The notes under the pieces were generated by a model. That model saw nothing but the letters and a program-made list of their open reading frames with translations, searched no databases and was not told the origin of the DNA. From the IMG/VR virus record IMGVR_UViG_3300042090_000976, positions 1 through 42,076 of that record: 42,076 nucleotides of DNA, one strand, 5' to 3'. Both the position numbers and the translations under genes were made by a program. Numbering within the stretch: the stretch's first letter is position 1; the number at the start of each line of letters is the position of its first letter. This stretch comes from a virus. Below are positions 22,509-30,833 of the stretch, in pieces.

Positions 22509-24392
22509 ATGGGCGGCATTTACGAACAGTTTGCAGGTCAGTCAATCGGTAAGCCTGGTGCTTATTCGGTTTCACAAGTAAGCAACTCGAACGGCTCACA
22601 ACTCAACTCAGATGACACTTTGTTTCTGATCGGTGAATCAACCATCGGTGCTCCCGGCTCGGTGAATGGCATTCAGCAATTTGCCGCTGAAGATCTCAGT
22701 TCTCTTATCGCAACTTACGGATCAGGTCCTCTGGTTGATGCGGCTGTCGCAGCTATCCGAGTTTCGAAAGATCCGACCGTCGGCGGCGCAGGTCAAATTC
22801 AGATCTACAAAACCAACGCTTCTCTGCAAGCTACTGCTGTGGTAAATGAAGCCACAAATACGAATCCTCTTTTGAACCTTTCTGACCCGGCTTGGGGCGC
22901 ACCCGGTAACAACATCTCGATCACTATCGCTGCTGCTGCCGCTCATCAAGTCAATGTGACTATCAACATTTTGGGTCAAGCTGCAAAAGTGCTTGGCACG
23001 AATCCTGCCACTGCGGTTTTGTCGATCACATATACCGGTAACGGTACAGCGGCGACTGCTACTATCAGCGGCTCGACGATGGCGAACAAAACGCTCACCA
23101 CTGCATTGACTGGTCAATCTGACAGTTCTGTGAACTTGACAATTCCTCTCGTGAATTACACGATGAGCCAACTTGTCACTTACATCAATATGCAAGCTGG
23201 CTACACTGCGACTTTGCTCGACCCCACTAAAGCTGCAGTTCAAGCCAATGTTTTGGACCCGATCGCAGCTTCTAGCATTAAGACTTCACCTCTTAGCTTG
23301 TACCGCGTTCAGGGCGAAGTTGTTGATTTGATCAACGGCTCAAACGTTCTTTCTGCAGCTTTGGCGACAGTGCCGGTTGTAGGTCTTCCGTACACGGTCA
23401 CGAACTTGTTCTTGACAGGCGGCGCGCAAGGCGGTTCCACAAATACGAATTTCTCGACTGGTCTAGCAGCTTCTTTAGCTCAAACGTACAATGATGTTGT
23501 ACCTTGCATCTCTCAAGATGCCACGGCTGACATTGCGCTTTTGGCGACTGATCCCTCTTCGACTTACACGATCGCGTCAGTTCAAGCGGCTCTTACGGCT
23601 CACCTGGCTCTGCGCGGTTCGATTAAAAATCGCAAAGAGGCTCAAGCATTCACCGGTTTCCGAAGCAATACCCAAGCCGCTGCTTACGCTGCCGCTGGAG
23701 CAATCGGAAGTCAATATGTGCAAATGGTTATGCAAGACGTTCTCATTTCTGATGTGAACGGCAATTTGACCTGGAAGCAACCGCACGTTCTTGCCGCAAT
23801 GTGCGCAGGCTATCGCTTGGGTACACCGGTTGGTACGCCCTTGACGCACAAATATCTCAATGTGAATGGTTTCGGTCAATACGTGAATGCGACTACTGGC
23901 ATCGCGGGCGGCGACTTTAACCCCGATCTCAACTACGACGCTGCCATCATGGCAGGCGTCACATTCCTCGAAACTGCTTCGGGCGGAAGCCGAATCGTTG
24001 TGGATAATACCACTTACGGTATAGACGCTAGTTTCGTATTCAACCGTGGTTCTGTAATGGCAGCTTCAATCTACGCTGCTCAGAACGTTCGGGACGTAGC
24101 AGAAACGTACTTCGTCGGTAATATCTTGCCGAACGGTAAAGTTTCTGGTGGAAAGATTTCTGGAGGCGGCGCATCTTCTTTGAAGAATGTCATCACTCAA
24201 GAACTCGTCGCTCTTTGGAATGCTCAAGTTTTGGCTACTTCGATCGACGCTCCCCAAGGTTTCAACCCGAGCACTTTCGTTGTAACTGTAACTGGGAACA
24301 CCGCGTTGGTTTATGTTGAAATCAAACCGATCCAAGGTTTGGACTTCATCTTCATCACGTTCACCCTCGGTCAAACGACTACAACGGCGTAA
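22509..24392 (+). CDS. Tail sheath protein
   Basis: A 627-residue contractile tail sheath protein. The N-terminus (KPGAYSVSQVSNSNG, DTLFLIGESTIGAPGS), the middle repeated beta region (residues 100-300), and a long C-terminal domain with TGFRSNTQAAAYAAAGAIGSQYV, FNRGSVMAASIYAAQNVRDVAETYFVGN and LVYVEIKPIQGLDFIFITF match the conserved order of phage sheath families. An extra insert rich in Thr/Ala/Val (residues 120-230) is probably a surface domain. A strong AAGGAG ribosome binding site is present. The tail tube follows two genes later, which confirms the assignment. Confidence 0.9.
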   Translation: MGGIYEQFAGQSIGKPGAYSVSQVSNSNGSQLNSDDTLFLIGESTIGAPGSVNGIQQFAAEDLSSLIATYGSGPLVDAAVAAIRVSKDPTVGGAGQIQIYKTNASLQATAVVNEATNTNPLLNLSDPAWGAPGNNISITIAAAAAHQVNVTINILGQAAKVLGTNPATAVLSITYTGNGTAATATISGSTMANKTLTTALTGQSDSSVNLTIPLVNYTMSQLVTYINMQAGYTATLLDPTKAAVQANVLDPIAASSIKTSPLSLYRVQGEVVDLINGSNVLSAALATVPVVGLPYTVTNLFLTGGAQGGSTNTNFSTGLAASLAQTYNDVVPCISQDATADIALLATDPSSTYTIASVQAALTAHLALRGSIKNRKEAQAFTGFRSNTQAAAYAAAGAIGSQYVQMVMQDVLISDVNGNLTWKQPHVLAAMCAGYRLGTPVGTPLTHKYLNVNGFGQYVNATTGIAGGDFNPDLNYDAAIMAGVTFLETASGGSRIVVDNTTYGIDASFVFNRGSVMAASIYAAQNVRDVAETYFVGNILPNGKVSGGKISGGGASSLKNVITQELVALWNAQVLATSIDAPQGFNPSTFVVTVTGNTALVYVEIKPIQGLDFIFITFTLGQTTTTA

Positions 24393-24403
24393 TTGGAGAA
24401 TAG

Positions 24404-24922
24404 ATGAGCCGCACTTTGGATTGGTCAAAAACTTATAAAAATCCCGTTGGAAATATTCAACGGGGACTCAAGAATCAGAATACCGCTGGTTCGATGAGAG
24501 AGGCTTTTGCAAAAGGTCAAGTCGACATGGCAGAACAACAAAAGGCTATGGAGACTCTTCAAAAAGCGTTGCCCATCATGAAAAACATTCTGCTCCAACG
24601 CATGACCGGTCACAATCCGATTAGAATCGTTAGACCTCTTCCATATACGACTGAAAGTCTTGACGGAGGTAACTCCGAGGAAGAAGACGATGGATTTTAT
24701 GCTATCAAGAAAAGTGAAAGTTTCAACGCCAAGTTCAAGTCAATTCGAAAAGTGATTCCAGTGGGCACCGAATTGACGTTTATGAATCTTGAAAAGTCCA
24801 TGAATCAATTGTGGTTTAAAACTGACAAGGGCGAAGAAATTGGAATCTATCTCGAAGAGCAAAACAATATTTTGATAGCATCAGATATATATGATCTGGT
24901 GTCTAACACTTTGACAGAATAA
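24404..24922 (+). CDS. Protein between tail sheath and tube, unknown function
   Basis: A 172-residue protein. It has a basic helical N-terminal half (SMREAFAKGQVDMAEQQKAMETLQKALPIMKNILL), an acidic linker (NSEEEDDG, residues 90-98), and a short beta C-terminal part (IPVGTELTFMNLEKSMNQLWFKTDKGEEIGIYLEE). GGAGAATAG precedes the ATG. The position between sheath and tube suggests a tail-associated or assembly role; no family is recognised. Confidence 0.65.
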   Translation: MSRTLDWSKTYKNPVGNIQRGLKNQNTAGSMREAFAKGQVDMAEQQKAMETLQKALPIMKNILLQRMTGHNPIRIVRPLPYTTESLDGGNSEEEDDGFYAIKKSESFNAKFKSIRKVIPVGTELTFMNLEKSMNQLWFKTDKGEEIGIYLEEQNNILIASDIYDLVSNTLTE

Positions 24923-24937
24923 TTAAGGAGACTTACA

Positions 24938-25345
24938 ATGAGTCAAGTTTTTACAGGTAGTAAGGCGAGTTTAAAACTCCAAGGACAGAAAGTCGCGTTT
25001 GTTGGCAGCATCAACATCACGCAAGAACTCACTCTGACCGACATCGACATTCTCGACCAACTCGAAATCGGAGAGGCGGCTGAAACAGGCTTTAAGTGTA
25101 ACTTCACAGCGAACCTCTTCAAAATAGATGCCAATTCTGCGATCTCTCTCGGTCTTGAAACCACAAATATCAGTGATTTCTTGTCTCAGGGCGAATTGAC
25201 CATGGAAGTCTACGACAGCGTAGAAGACAAGGTCCAATACACGATGAATCGTGTAAAATGGGAAGGCGGCACCGGTTCCGTTGACGCTCGCGGCGTTTGG
25301 CAAGGCGTATGGAACTTCAAAGGAGTTACCGCTTACGGTTTATAA
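24938..25345 (+). CDS. Tail tube protein
   Basis: A 135-residue protein with the length and beta-strand layout of phage tail tube proteins (F-x-G-S-x-A, VAFVGSINITQELTLTDIDILDQLEIGEAAETG, FKCNFTANLFKI, MEVYDSVEDKVQYTMNRVKWEGGTGSVDA). The N-terminal charged strands and KWEGGTG turn are typical of the tube fold. It has AAGGAG before the start. A stack of RNA hairpins and a terminator follow directly after its stop, separating this very abundant product from the weaker downstream genes. Confidence 0.82.
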   Translation: MSQVFTGSKASLKLQGQKVAFVGSINITQELTLTDIDILDQLEIGEAAETGFKCNFTANLFKIDANSAISLGLETTNISDFLSQGELTMEVYDSVEDKVQYTMNRVKWEGGTGSVDARGVWQGVWNFKGVTAYGL

Positions 25346-25355
25346 TTTGAATTAC

Positions 25356-25424
25356 GAGACTCGGACTAGCTATCCGGGTCTTTAGGTCACTGGGAATGGA
25401 GGCGCGCTTCCGATCCTAGTAACC
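25356..25424 (+). ncRNA. Two-hairpin structured RNA after the tail tube gene
   Basis: Hairpin 1 pairs GACTCGGA (25358-25365) with TCCGGGTC (25373-25380) around loop CTAGCTA. Hairpin 2 pairs GGTCACTGGG (25385-25394) with CCTAGTAACC (25415-25424). It continues inward through AATGGAGG/CTTCCGAT to a CGCG loop. Pairing includes several G-U pairs that would be mismatches on the other strand, so the RNA is read forward. No tRNA cloverleaf is present. It may be a 3' UTR element or an independent small RNA. Confidence 0.5.
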
Positions 25425-25430
25425 GGTTGA

Positions 25431-25467
25431 GGGCTGGGTATCGCAAGGTATCTAGCCCTTTTCTTTT
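25431..25467 (+). terminator. Rho-independent terminator with GCAA tetraloop
   Basis: GGGCTGGGTATC (25431-25442) pairs with GGTATCTAGCCC (25447-25458) over twelve positions with G-U wobbles. A GCAA tetraloop caps it and TTTTCTTTT (25459-25467) follows. The last T is also the first base of the next promoter's TGG, so termination and re-initiation are directly adjacent. Confidence 0.85.
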
Positions 25468-25476
25468 GGTATAATT
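25467..25476 (+). promoter_or_regulatory. Extended -10 promoter (TGGTATAATT)
   Basis: TGGTATAATT is followed by GAAG and abuts the terminator's T-tract. No -35 match is present. It restarts transcription for the chaperone, tape-measure and baseplate genes. Confidence 0.6.
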
Positions 25477-25483
25477 GAAGAAA

Positions 25484-25500
25484 AGCTGGATTTTCCGGCT
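25484..25500 (+). other. 5' UTR hairpin of the chaperone operon
   Basis: AGCTGGA (25484-25490) pairs with TCCGGCT (25494-25500) around loop TTT, including one G-U pair. It would lie at the very 5' end of the transcript from the promoter at 25467. That is a typical position for a stability hairpin. Confidence 0.45.
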
Positions 25501-25530
25501 AAAGAAAAAGATTAAGATGGAGAGAAAAAC

Positions 25531-25944
25531 ATGAATGACGTCAAGGATTTAAAGAAGTCCCTACCAGCAATGGAAAATTCATTTTCACTAGCTGCCGCCG
25601 AGGGCATAATTACCAAAAAGACCTATGACGGTAATTTCACCTGTAAAATTCCGAACATTAAGACCCAATCGCTCATCGAGAAGCACAAAGCTATGTTGAA
25701 TGGCGGCTTGGAACCCAGCCTCGATTTCGCTACCAAACACATGCACAACATGCTGGCTTACCTGCGTTACACCCTTACGGAATACCCGAAATGGTGGAAA
25801 GACGCCGACATGGGCTATGAACTCTACGACAGTAATATTGTCGAAGAAGTGTACACCAAAGTTTTGAAATTTGAGAAGGAATGGTTAGAATCTATCTGGG
25901 GACCCGAGGAAGTGAAGCCCGATGAGTCAGAAAAAAGCCCCTGA
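25531..25944 (+). CDS. Tail assembly chaperone, short form
   Basis: A 137-residue helical protein located between the tail tube and the tape measure, the standard place of the tail assembly chaperone. Its last 23 bases overlap the next reading frame, and an A6G run lies at 25931-25937. The protein is mainly helical (FATKHMHNMLAYLRYTLTEYPKWWKDADMGYEL) with an acidic end (EEVKPDESEK). Chaperones of this kind hold the tape measure during tube polymerisation. A strong ribosome binding site (GGAGAG) precedes the start. The assignment rests on position and overlap more than on sequence similarity. Confidence 0.72.
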   Translation: MNDVKDLKKSLPAMENSFSLAAAEGIITKKTYDGNFTCKIPNIKTQSLIEKHKAMLNGGLEPSLDFATKHMHNMLAYLRYTLTEYPKWWKDADMGYELYDSNIVEEVYTKVLKFEKEWLESIWGPEEVKPDESEKSP

Positions 25945-26320
25945 TCCATTCTATAGACTCAAGTACATGGGGTACTGCCTTTCGCAAATGACCCCAACTG
26001 GAGTCCCGACGACTTTCGAGGATTATGTAAATTATGCAAAATTTCATCTTTCTCTCGACAAGCACGTACTCATGGAAGACCCCATCTGGGATAAATACAC
26101 AGATGAGGGCATTCTCGTTGAGTTTTTCGCCAACATTTTTTCGAAGAGCAAGGAAAAACTAAAGGAATTCGAATCTACCTTCAAGGGGTACATGTCGGAG
26201 ATCGACGAATTCAATGCGTGGGCAGATCGCATGATTGAGAAAAATAAAATAGAACTCGAGGAGAAAGCCAAAACTTTGGAAGACAAAGTCAGCTTCACTC
26301 CTGAGACCATGGGGGAATAA
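25922..26320 (+). CDS. Tail assembly chaperone, extension frame
   Basis: A 132-residue frame that overlaps the end of the preceding gene by 23 bases and runs up to the tape measure. It can start at ATG 25922, which has only a distant GAGGA (11-base spacing), or be joined to the upstream protein by ribosomal frameshifting at A6G. The protein is helical and charged (LSLDKHVLMEDP, FESTFKGYMSEIDEFNAWADRMIEKNKIELEEKAKTL). In the fused form it would be the chaperone's tape-measure-binding tail, as in gpGT-type pairs. Confidence 0.7.
   Translation: MSQKKAPDPFYRLKYMGYCLSQMTPTGVPTTFEDYVNYAKFHLSLDKHVLMEDPIWDKYTDEGILVEFFANIFSKSKEKLKEFESTFKGYMSEIDEFNAWADRMIEKNKIELEEKAKTLEDKVSFTPETMGE
25931..25937 (+). 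other. Candidate frameshift site AAAAAAG
   Basis: In the upstream frame the codons are GAA AAA AGC, with a TGA four codons later. The downstream frame is +1 (or -2) to the upstream one. A slip on the A6 run by +1, or by -2 as reported in phage Mu, would join residue 135 to the second frame and give a protein of about 262-263 residues. Confidence 0.45.
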
Positions 26321-28411
26321 GTGTCACGTTCCATACGTATTACCGCGGATACCGCGCAACTCAAAAAGAACATCTCGGATATTTCGAAGATGGTAAACAA
26401 GGATCTTGGCAAGTCCAAGATCGAATTATTCACTCCGGATACCAAAAAATTCCTTCGTTCTGAAGCGGTCGCTTATGCCAACAATCTAAAGAAGAAAATT
26501 GACGGCATCAAACAGTCGACTCTCGATCACCAGAAAGCCCTTAAAGGTGTGGTAGCTGGCAGTCAAGAAGAACTCAAAATCAAAAACAAAATCCTCAAGG
26601 CTTCAAAAGAGATTGTGGATTCTGAACGAGAACACCAAGACGTAATTGCCGCTACCGCTAATTTGCAACAAAGTGCCTTTCAAAAACAGTTTACCAAAAT
26701 GTCCGGTCTTTCAACCCTAATGAAGGGTCTAAAGGGCATCGGAGGAGAAGGCGGCGGAGCCATGGGAATGATGGGCGGAATGCTCGGGGCGGGAGCCCTA
26801 GCTGCCTTAGCCTACGGCGGATCGCGCGTTATGGCTGGTCGGGATACCTGGAAACAAGGCGTATCAGATCGCTTAAGCCTCATGGGTCGCGGGGAAAACA
26901 ATCTTGAACCGCAGAATGTGGGTGCAATGACTCGAGCCGGTTTGGACGCGCAATCTATGCGTTCGGCTCGTTTGCAGTCTTTGGATGTATTCGGAGCCGC
27001 GGGATCTACTGAAAGTGCAGTTACTCAAAGAGCCGGTTTTGAAAGAGCCCATGGTATCGAAAGTGGAACCATGACCGGCATTGGTGCCGCTTTACGACCT
27101 TCAATGGGCGGAGCGCAAGCCAACAATACCATTATGAAACTTCAGGCTTCTTTGATCGCAAGCGGAATTAAAGACGCCATTGGTCCATATCTGGAAACTA
27201 CAGCTTCCATGCTCACTGAATTGAATGAAAAAGGTTTCACCATGGATGATTCCGTGCTGTCGCTCTTCAATTCAATGGCGAAGACTGGCATGGGCGAAGG
27301 ACGTATTAAACAACTTTCGATGGGTGCGGATCAAGCCATTCGTGGATCTTCTGGTGAGGCAAATGCTTTCTTTCAATCAGCTTTCAATAAAGCTGGTATT
27401 GGCGGCGGTAGCATCGGCGGCGCACAAGCTGCCATGCGAATGGGCGGACTCTTCGGAACTGATCTAAGCAAATACAAAGGCATGAGTGGCTCTGACAAAA
27501 AAATGTTTCAAAGCCTCGGCATAGGCGGTCCAAACCAAATGCAAAAAGTCTCAGGAGCAATCCTAGGACAAATGGATCAGATCTTCAAAGGTCAAAAAGG
27601 ACCACAAAATAGACTTTCTCGACTCCGCTATATCATGAGTACCGGTATGGCGAAGGATGAAGGTCAAGCCGCAGAAGTCGAAGGACTTTTGAAGCGCGCG
27701 AAAACCGCGACACCTGAAGAACAAAAGAAAATCATGACTCAACTCAATAACATTCAGGATGAGAATAAAGACCCAAGTCTCGCTCAGTTGAAAACTATCA
27801 ATAGTTCGACGGCTGGAATTTATGACGTTTTGCAGAAGACTCAGAAAACTCAACTTGATCAACTCGGTGAAGTGACCGGGGGCGTGTTCAATGACATGGA
27901 TAAACTCTTAGTCTCAATCGACGGAGCTATTCTTGCCATCGCCAAGACTTTGACTGGTTACGAGACTCCCGAAGAGCAGAAAGCTGCTCAAACTGATTTC
28001 GAGAAGAAAAGTCAAGATTACGCTGAAGGTATCAAAAAACAAGCCATGCAGGGACAATTAATGGGAGACAGTAGCTCTCTCAAAGACCTTCCAATGGATG
28101 AGCAAGCCCAACTTTATCGTGAAATGAAAACTAAGGCTGATGCCGAAAGTCAAAAAAGTTTCTGGAGTCAGAACAAAACTTATCAAAACGTACTAGACAG
28201 TGGAAACCTGGATGCGGGTAAACGTCAAGCTGACTGGGAAGATAAACGCAAGTCGCAAGGCAAAGACACACACATCATTACTCAACATGAACGTCAGAGT
28301 CTTGAGATTCAAAAACAGATCGCAAAGAATACGAAAGATACTCACTCTGCTGTTAAGAATGTTGGAGGCGCGCCCGCTTCTACCCCTAATACCTCGGGCT
28401 CGGGTCAATAA
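26321..28411 (+). CDS. Tape measure protein
   Basis: A 696-residue protein in the tape-measure position. It starts at GTG 26321 directly after the previous stop, with GGGGGA upstream. Residues 1-130 are helical (SRSIRITADTAQLKKNISDISKMV, ALKGVVAGSQEELKIKNKIL). Residues 140-180 are a Gly/Met/Ala-rich hydrophobic segment (MGMMGGMLGAGALAALAYGG), and 300-400 are Gly/Ser/Met-rich. The remainder is helical and charged. At about 1.5 Angstrom per residue it predicts a tail near 100 nm, moderate for a large myovirus. No lysozyme or peptidase domain is evident. Confidence 0.85.
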   Translation: MSRSIRITADTAQLKKNISDISKMVNKDLGKSKIELFTPDTKKFLRSEAVAYANNLKKKIDGIKQSTLDHQKALKGVVAGSQEELKIKNKILKASKEIVDSEREHQDVIAATANLQQSAFQKQFTKMSGLSTLMKGLKGIGGEGGGAMGMMGGMLGAGALAALAYGGSRVMAGRDTWKQGVSDRLSLMGRGENNLEPQNVGAMTRAGLDAQSMRSARLQSLDVFGAAGSTESAVTQRAGFERAHGIESGTMTGIGAALRPSMGGAQANNTIMKLQASLIASGIKDAIGPYLETTASMLTELNEKGFTMDDSVLSLFNSMAKTGMGEGRIKQLSMGADQAIRGSSGEANAFFQSAFNKAGIGGGSIGGAQAAMRMGGLFGTDLSKYKGMSGSDKKMFQSLGIGGPNQMQKVSGAILGQMDQIFKGQKGPQNRLSRLRYIMSTGMAKDEGQAAEVEGLLKRAKTATPEEQKKIMTQLNNIQDENKDPSLAQLKTINSSTAGIYDVLQKTQKTQLDQLGEVTGGVFNDMDKLLVSIDGAILAIAKTLTGYETPEEQKAAQTDFEKKSQDYAEGIKKQAMQGQLMGDSSSLKDLPMDEQAQLYREMKTKADAESQKSFWSQNKTYQNVLDSGNLDAGKRQADWEDKRKSQGKDTHIITQHERQSLEIQKQIAKNTKDTHSAVKNVGGAPASTPNTSGSGQ

Positions 28412-29970
28412 TGATTAAGAATGACGTAAGCAACATAAATAGTCAGTGTCAGGTTGTTTTCTTCAATTGGAATACTCCTATTTTGATCAATAATTTAACG
28501 GACTCTGATCTCATGGCATCTACGCCACTTGATATCAGTAAGTACCTATTGAATATGTCATTCTCGAAAAATCTAGGAGATCCTGCAGGCACTTTCTCAA
28601 TCTCTCTCCCCAATGACCGAGATTGGAAACAAGTTTTACATCCGGGAACTTGGGGCATCGTTTATATGTCCCAAGATGATGCCTTAGCGATTCCCTCAGG
28701 TACAGATCTTCCCAGCATGACGGCTCTGGCTCTACAGCAAGACAAAATTCGTGGAATCATCTATATAGACCGCGTAGCTGCCGCAGGCAGAGTCGGCGAA
28801 GAGCGCGGAGAATATGACGCCGAATTCGTCGTTAGCGGACGAGATTTTGGAGTAGTTTATGTGGAAAATGAGATCTTTTACAACCGACTTCTCTATGAAG
28901 GAAAGATCCAAGAAGCTGCAGCAGGTCAGTTACGTGTATCTGGTACTCGAAATACTTCAGCATTATTGACTACCTTACATAGAGTTTTCTTCGCACCTGA
29001 TCTCTTAGGCATCAACTTACAGGGCGGAGCCAATCTTCAAAAAGATATTCCGCTCCAATGGATGCTTCCTATGAATCTTTTTACAGCATTGGGGATTACT
29101 CCAAGGAATGGAACTTCTTATTTTGGAGCCATTCCAGAGAATCAACTTTTAAATTTCAGTCCGACACTTTGCAATTTTCCAGTGGATAATCCCATGACGC
29201 AAATCAATGGGAAAGCCTGGGATCGTCTAAAATCTTTCTCTATTGAACCCTTCCATGAACTCTTTACTGAGACTTCTGATCAAGGTCTTCCACAATTGAA
29301 CTTTCGATACATACCGTGGCGCACGAGCGATGGATCATCTTTGGGAAAACTGAAGCCTTTTATTCCCTCCATGGCTACCCAAGTAGCGCAGGTTCCAATC
29401 GATTCTATAGACATTTTAGATTTTGATCTAGGGGAAGAAAATCACAATCGATTCAATTACTTTTTTACGACAATTGATACTTCGCTCTATAGTGCAAATG
29501 ATACGATGGCGAATTTGGCAGACAATGATCCTACGACTGGATTTCCGAGAATTCAAGCCAATAGTATCAAGCGAAATGGTCTGAGACTCATGTACACGAC
29601 CGTAAATGCCCTCATTCAATTGGGTTCTGGCAAACCTTCGGAAGAAGCTGATCCAGATCTCCTTCGACTCCACAATGAATTGATGCTTGAATATTGGAAC
29701 AACGCCGTATTTTTTGAATCCGGAAGCATGACCATTATCGGTCGCAATGATGTAAAACTCGGTAAGGTTCTATCAGTGGCAAGCGGAGTTCCGTACAATG
29801 GTGGAAAAGTTTTCTATATTGAAGGTTATACGGATCATTTTTCGGTCGACGATAAAGGTGCAGGTTTCTGGACTCAAAGTCTAAATCTGACACGCGGGTT
29901 TTATCCCGGCGACATCGGAACTCGTGGAGAAGATTACGTCGATAACGGCGAATTCACGGAGTTTAAATGA
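28411..29970 (+). CDS. Baseplate hub protein (XkdQ/gp27-like)
   Basis: A 519-residue hub protein. The N-terminal domain (SFSKNLGDPAGTFSISLPNDRDWKQVLHPGTWGIVYM, IRGIIYIDRVA) is the typical start of hub proteins in the T4 gp27/XkdQ group. A middle part (PLQWMLPMNLFTALGIT, AWDRLKSFSIEPFHELFTETSD, FRYIPWRTSDG) and the C-terminal GSMTIIGRNDVKLGKVLSV, VFYIEGYTDHFSV complete it. Hubs connect the tape measure and tube to the central spike. Its ATG overlaps the tape-measure stop, and its own stop overlaps the spike gene. Confidence 0.82.
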   Translation: MIKNDVSNINSQCQVVFFNWNTPILINNLTDSDLMASTPLDISKYLLNMSFSKNLGDPAGTFSISLPNDRDWKQVLHPGTWGIVYMSQDDALAIPSGTDLPSMTALALQQDKIRGIIYIDRVAAAGRVGEERGEYDAEFVVSGRDFGVVYVENEIFYNRLLYEGKIQEAAAGQLRVSGTRNTSALLTTLHRVFFAPDLLGINLQGGANLQKDIPLQWMLPMNLFTALGITPRNGTSYFGAIPENQLLNFSPTLCNFPVDNPMTQINGKAWDRLKSFSIEPFHELFTETSDQGLPQLNFRYIPWRTSDGSSLGKLKPFIPSMATQVAQVPIDSIDILDFDLGEENHNRFNYFFTTIDTSLYSANDTMANLADNDPTTGFPRIQANSIKRNGLRLMYTTVNALIQLGSGKPSEEADPDLLRLHNELMLEYWNNAVFFESGSMTIIGRNDVKLGKVLSVASGVPYNGGKVFYIEGYTDHFSVDDKGAGFWTQSLNLTRGFYPGDIGTRGEDYVDNGEFTEFK

Positions 29971-30833
29971 AGCTAAGAGACGGTTCTATACAGTCAGCCA
30001 ACCTTCCGGCATTCAATCGCCTGGCAAAGAATCGAGTCGATCGCGATTTTGGGCTTTATCGTTGTATGATCACTCGAACTTTCTTTGTGGATGATCCAAA
30101 CAATACGACTTTCGAAAATCAGCAAGTGACTTACGAAGCTGTGATTCTCGGCGGAGCAAAAGAGGGTACGATACTTCAGAATGTCAAAGCAATGAGCGAG
30201 TATGGCGGAGAATACAATTATTCTGAAAAAATTTATAGACCGATTTCGACTAAAAACCTTGAAGACAAACCTATTTCTCAGCAGGACGGAGATATAGTTT
30301 TCATACAATTTCTTCAAGGCAATACCCGTGCGCCGGTTATTGTTGGCGCAGGCGTTCAGCCTCAAGATTTAGATTTCACCGGTTCTACCATCGCGGATGG
30401 ATATGTTTCCCAGAGTCAATACAACGGAGTTTATGAACTCATAGACAAAAATGGTAACTACCTACTTCAGATCAAGGGTGGAGCACTGGATTCTGCCTCG
30501 GGAGTTTTCGTACCAGATCAGATGGGAAATTTAGCTTCGCTCAAAATGATGCAGCAACAACTGCTCATGCAAACTCAAAGTGGAGCACAAATCAACGTCA
30601 GCGGTTCTACCATTGCTATAGGTAATAAACAAGCTGAACTTTTTGACCAACTATCAAAGGCTCTCGGCAAGTTGATCACCTTTTTTAATAGTGTGGATTC
30701 TGCTCACACCCATACTGGAAACTTGGGATATCCAACCTCTCCCCCAACTCAAGCATCTCAATTCACCCAACTTGGCAGTGATCTTCAAGCCATTCAAACT
30801 TTGATCAATGGAATCAAGGGGACCCTCGAATGA
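29967..30833 (+). CDS. Baseplate spike/gpV-like OB-fold protein
   Basis: A 288-residue protein. Residues 28-130 form an OB-fold, ending in the signature QDGDIVFIQFLQGNTRAPVIVG that is shared by phage spike and gpV-type proteins. Residues 170-215 (AQINVSGSTIAIGNKQAELFDQL) are beta-helical or linker. Residues 245-265 contain SAHTHTGNLGYPTSPP, a His-x-His region similar to the tip regions of these proteins. No lysozyme domain is fused. The start overlaps the hub stop (ATGA type). It would close the tip of the tube and puncture the host surface. Confidence 0.8.
   Translation: MKLRDGSIQSANLPAFNRLAKNRVDRDFGLYRCMITRTFFVDDPNNTTFENQQVTYEAVILGGAKEGTILQNVKAMSEYGGEYNYSEKIYRPISTKNLEDKPISQQDGDIVFIQFLQGNTRAPVIVGAGVQPQDLDFTGSTIADGYVSQSQYNGVYELIDKNGNYLLQIKGGALDSASGVFVPDQMGNLASLKMMQQQLLMQTQSGAQINVSGSTIAIGNKQAELFDQLSKALGKLITFFNSVDSAHTHTGNLGYPTSPPTQASQFTQLGSDLQAIQTLINGIKGTLE

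Noticed and set aside
25341-25350. TATAATTTGA overlapping the tail tube stop as a promoter
   Set aside because: It has no TG upstream and is followed directly by the structured RNA and terminator, so it would not serve a gene.
25346-25470. tRNA or tmRNA-like gene after the tail tube
   Set aside because: Stable stems exist, but there is no seven-base acceptor stem, anticodon arm or T-loop GGTTCRANNCC. The last stem is a terminator.
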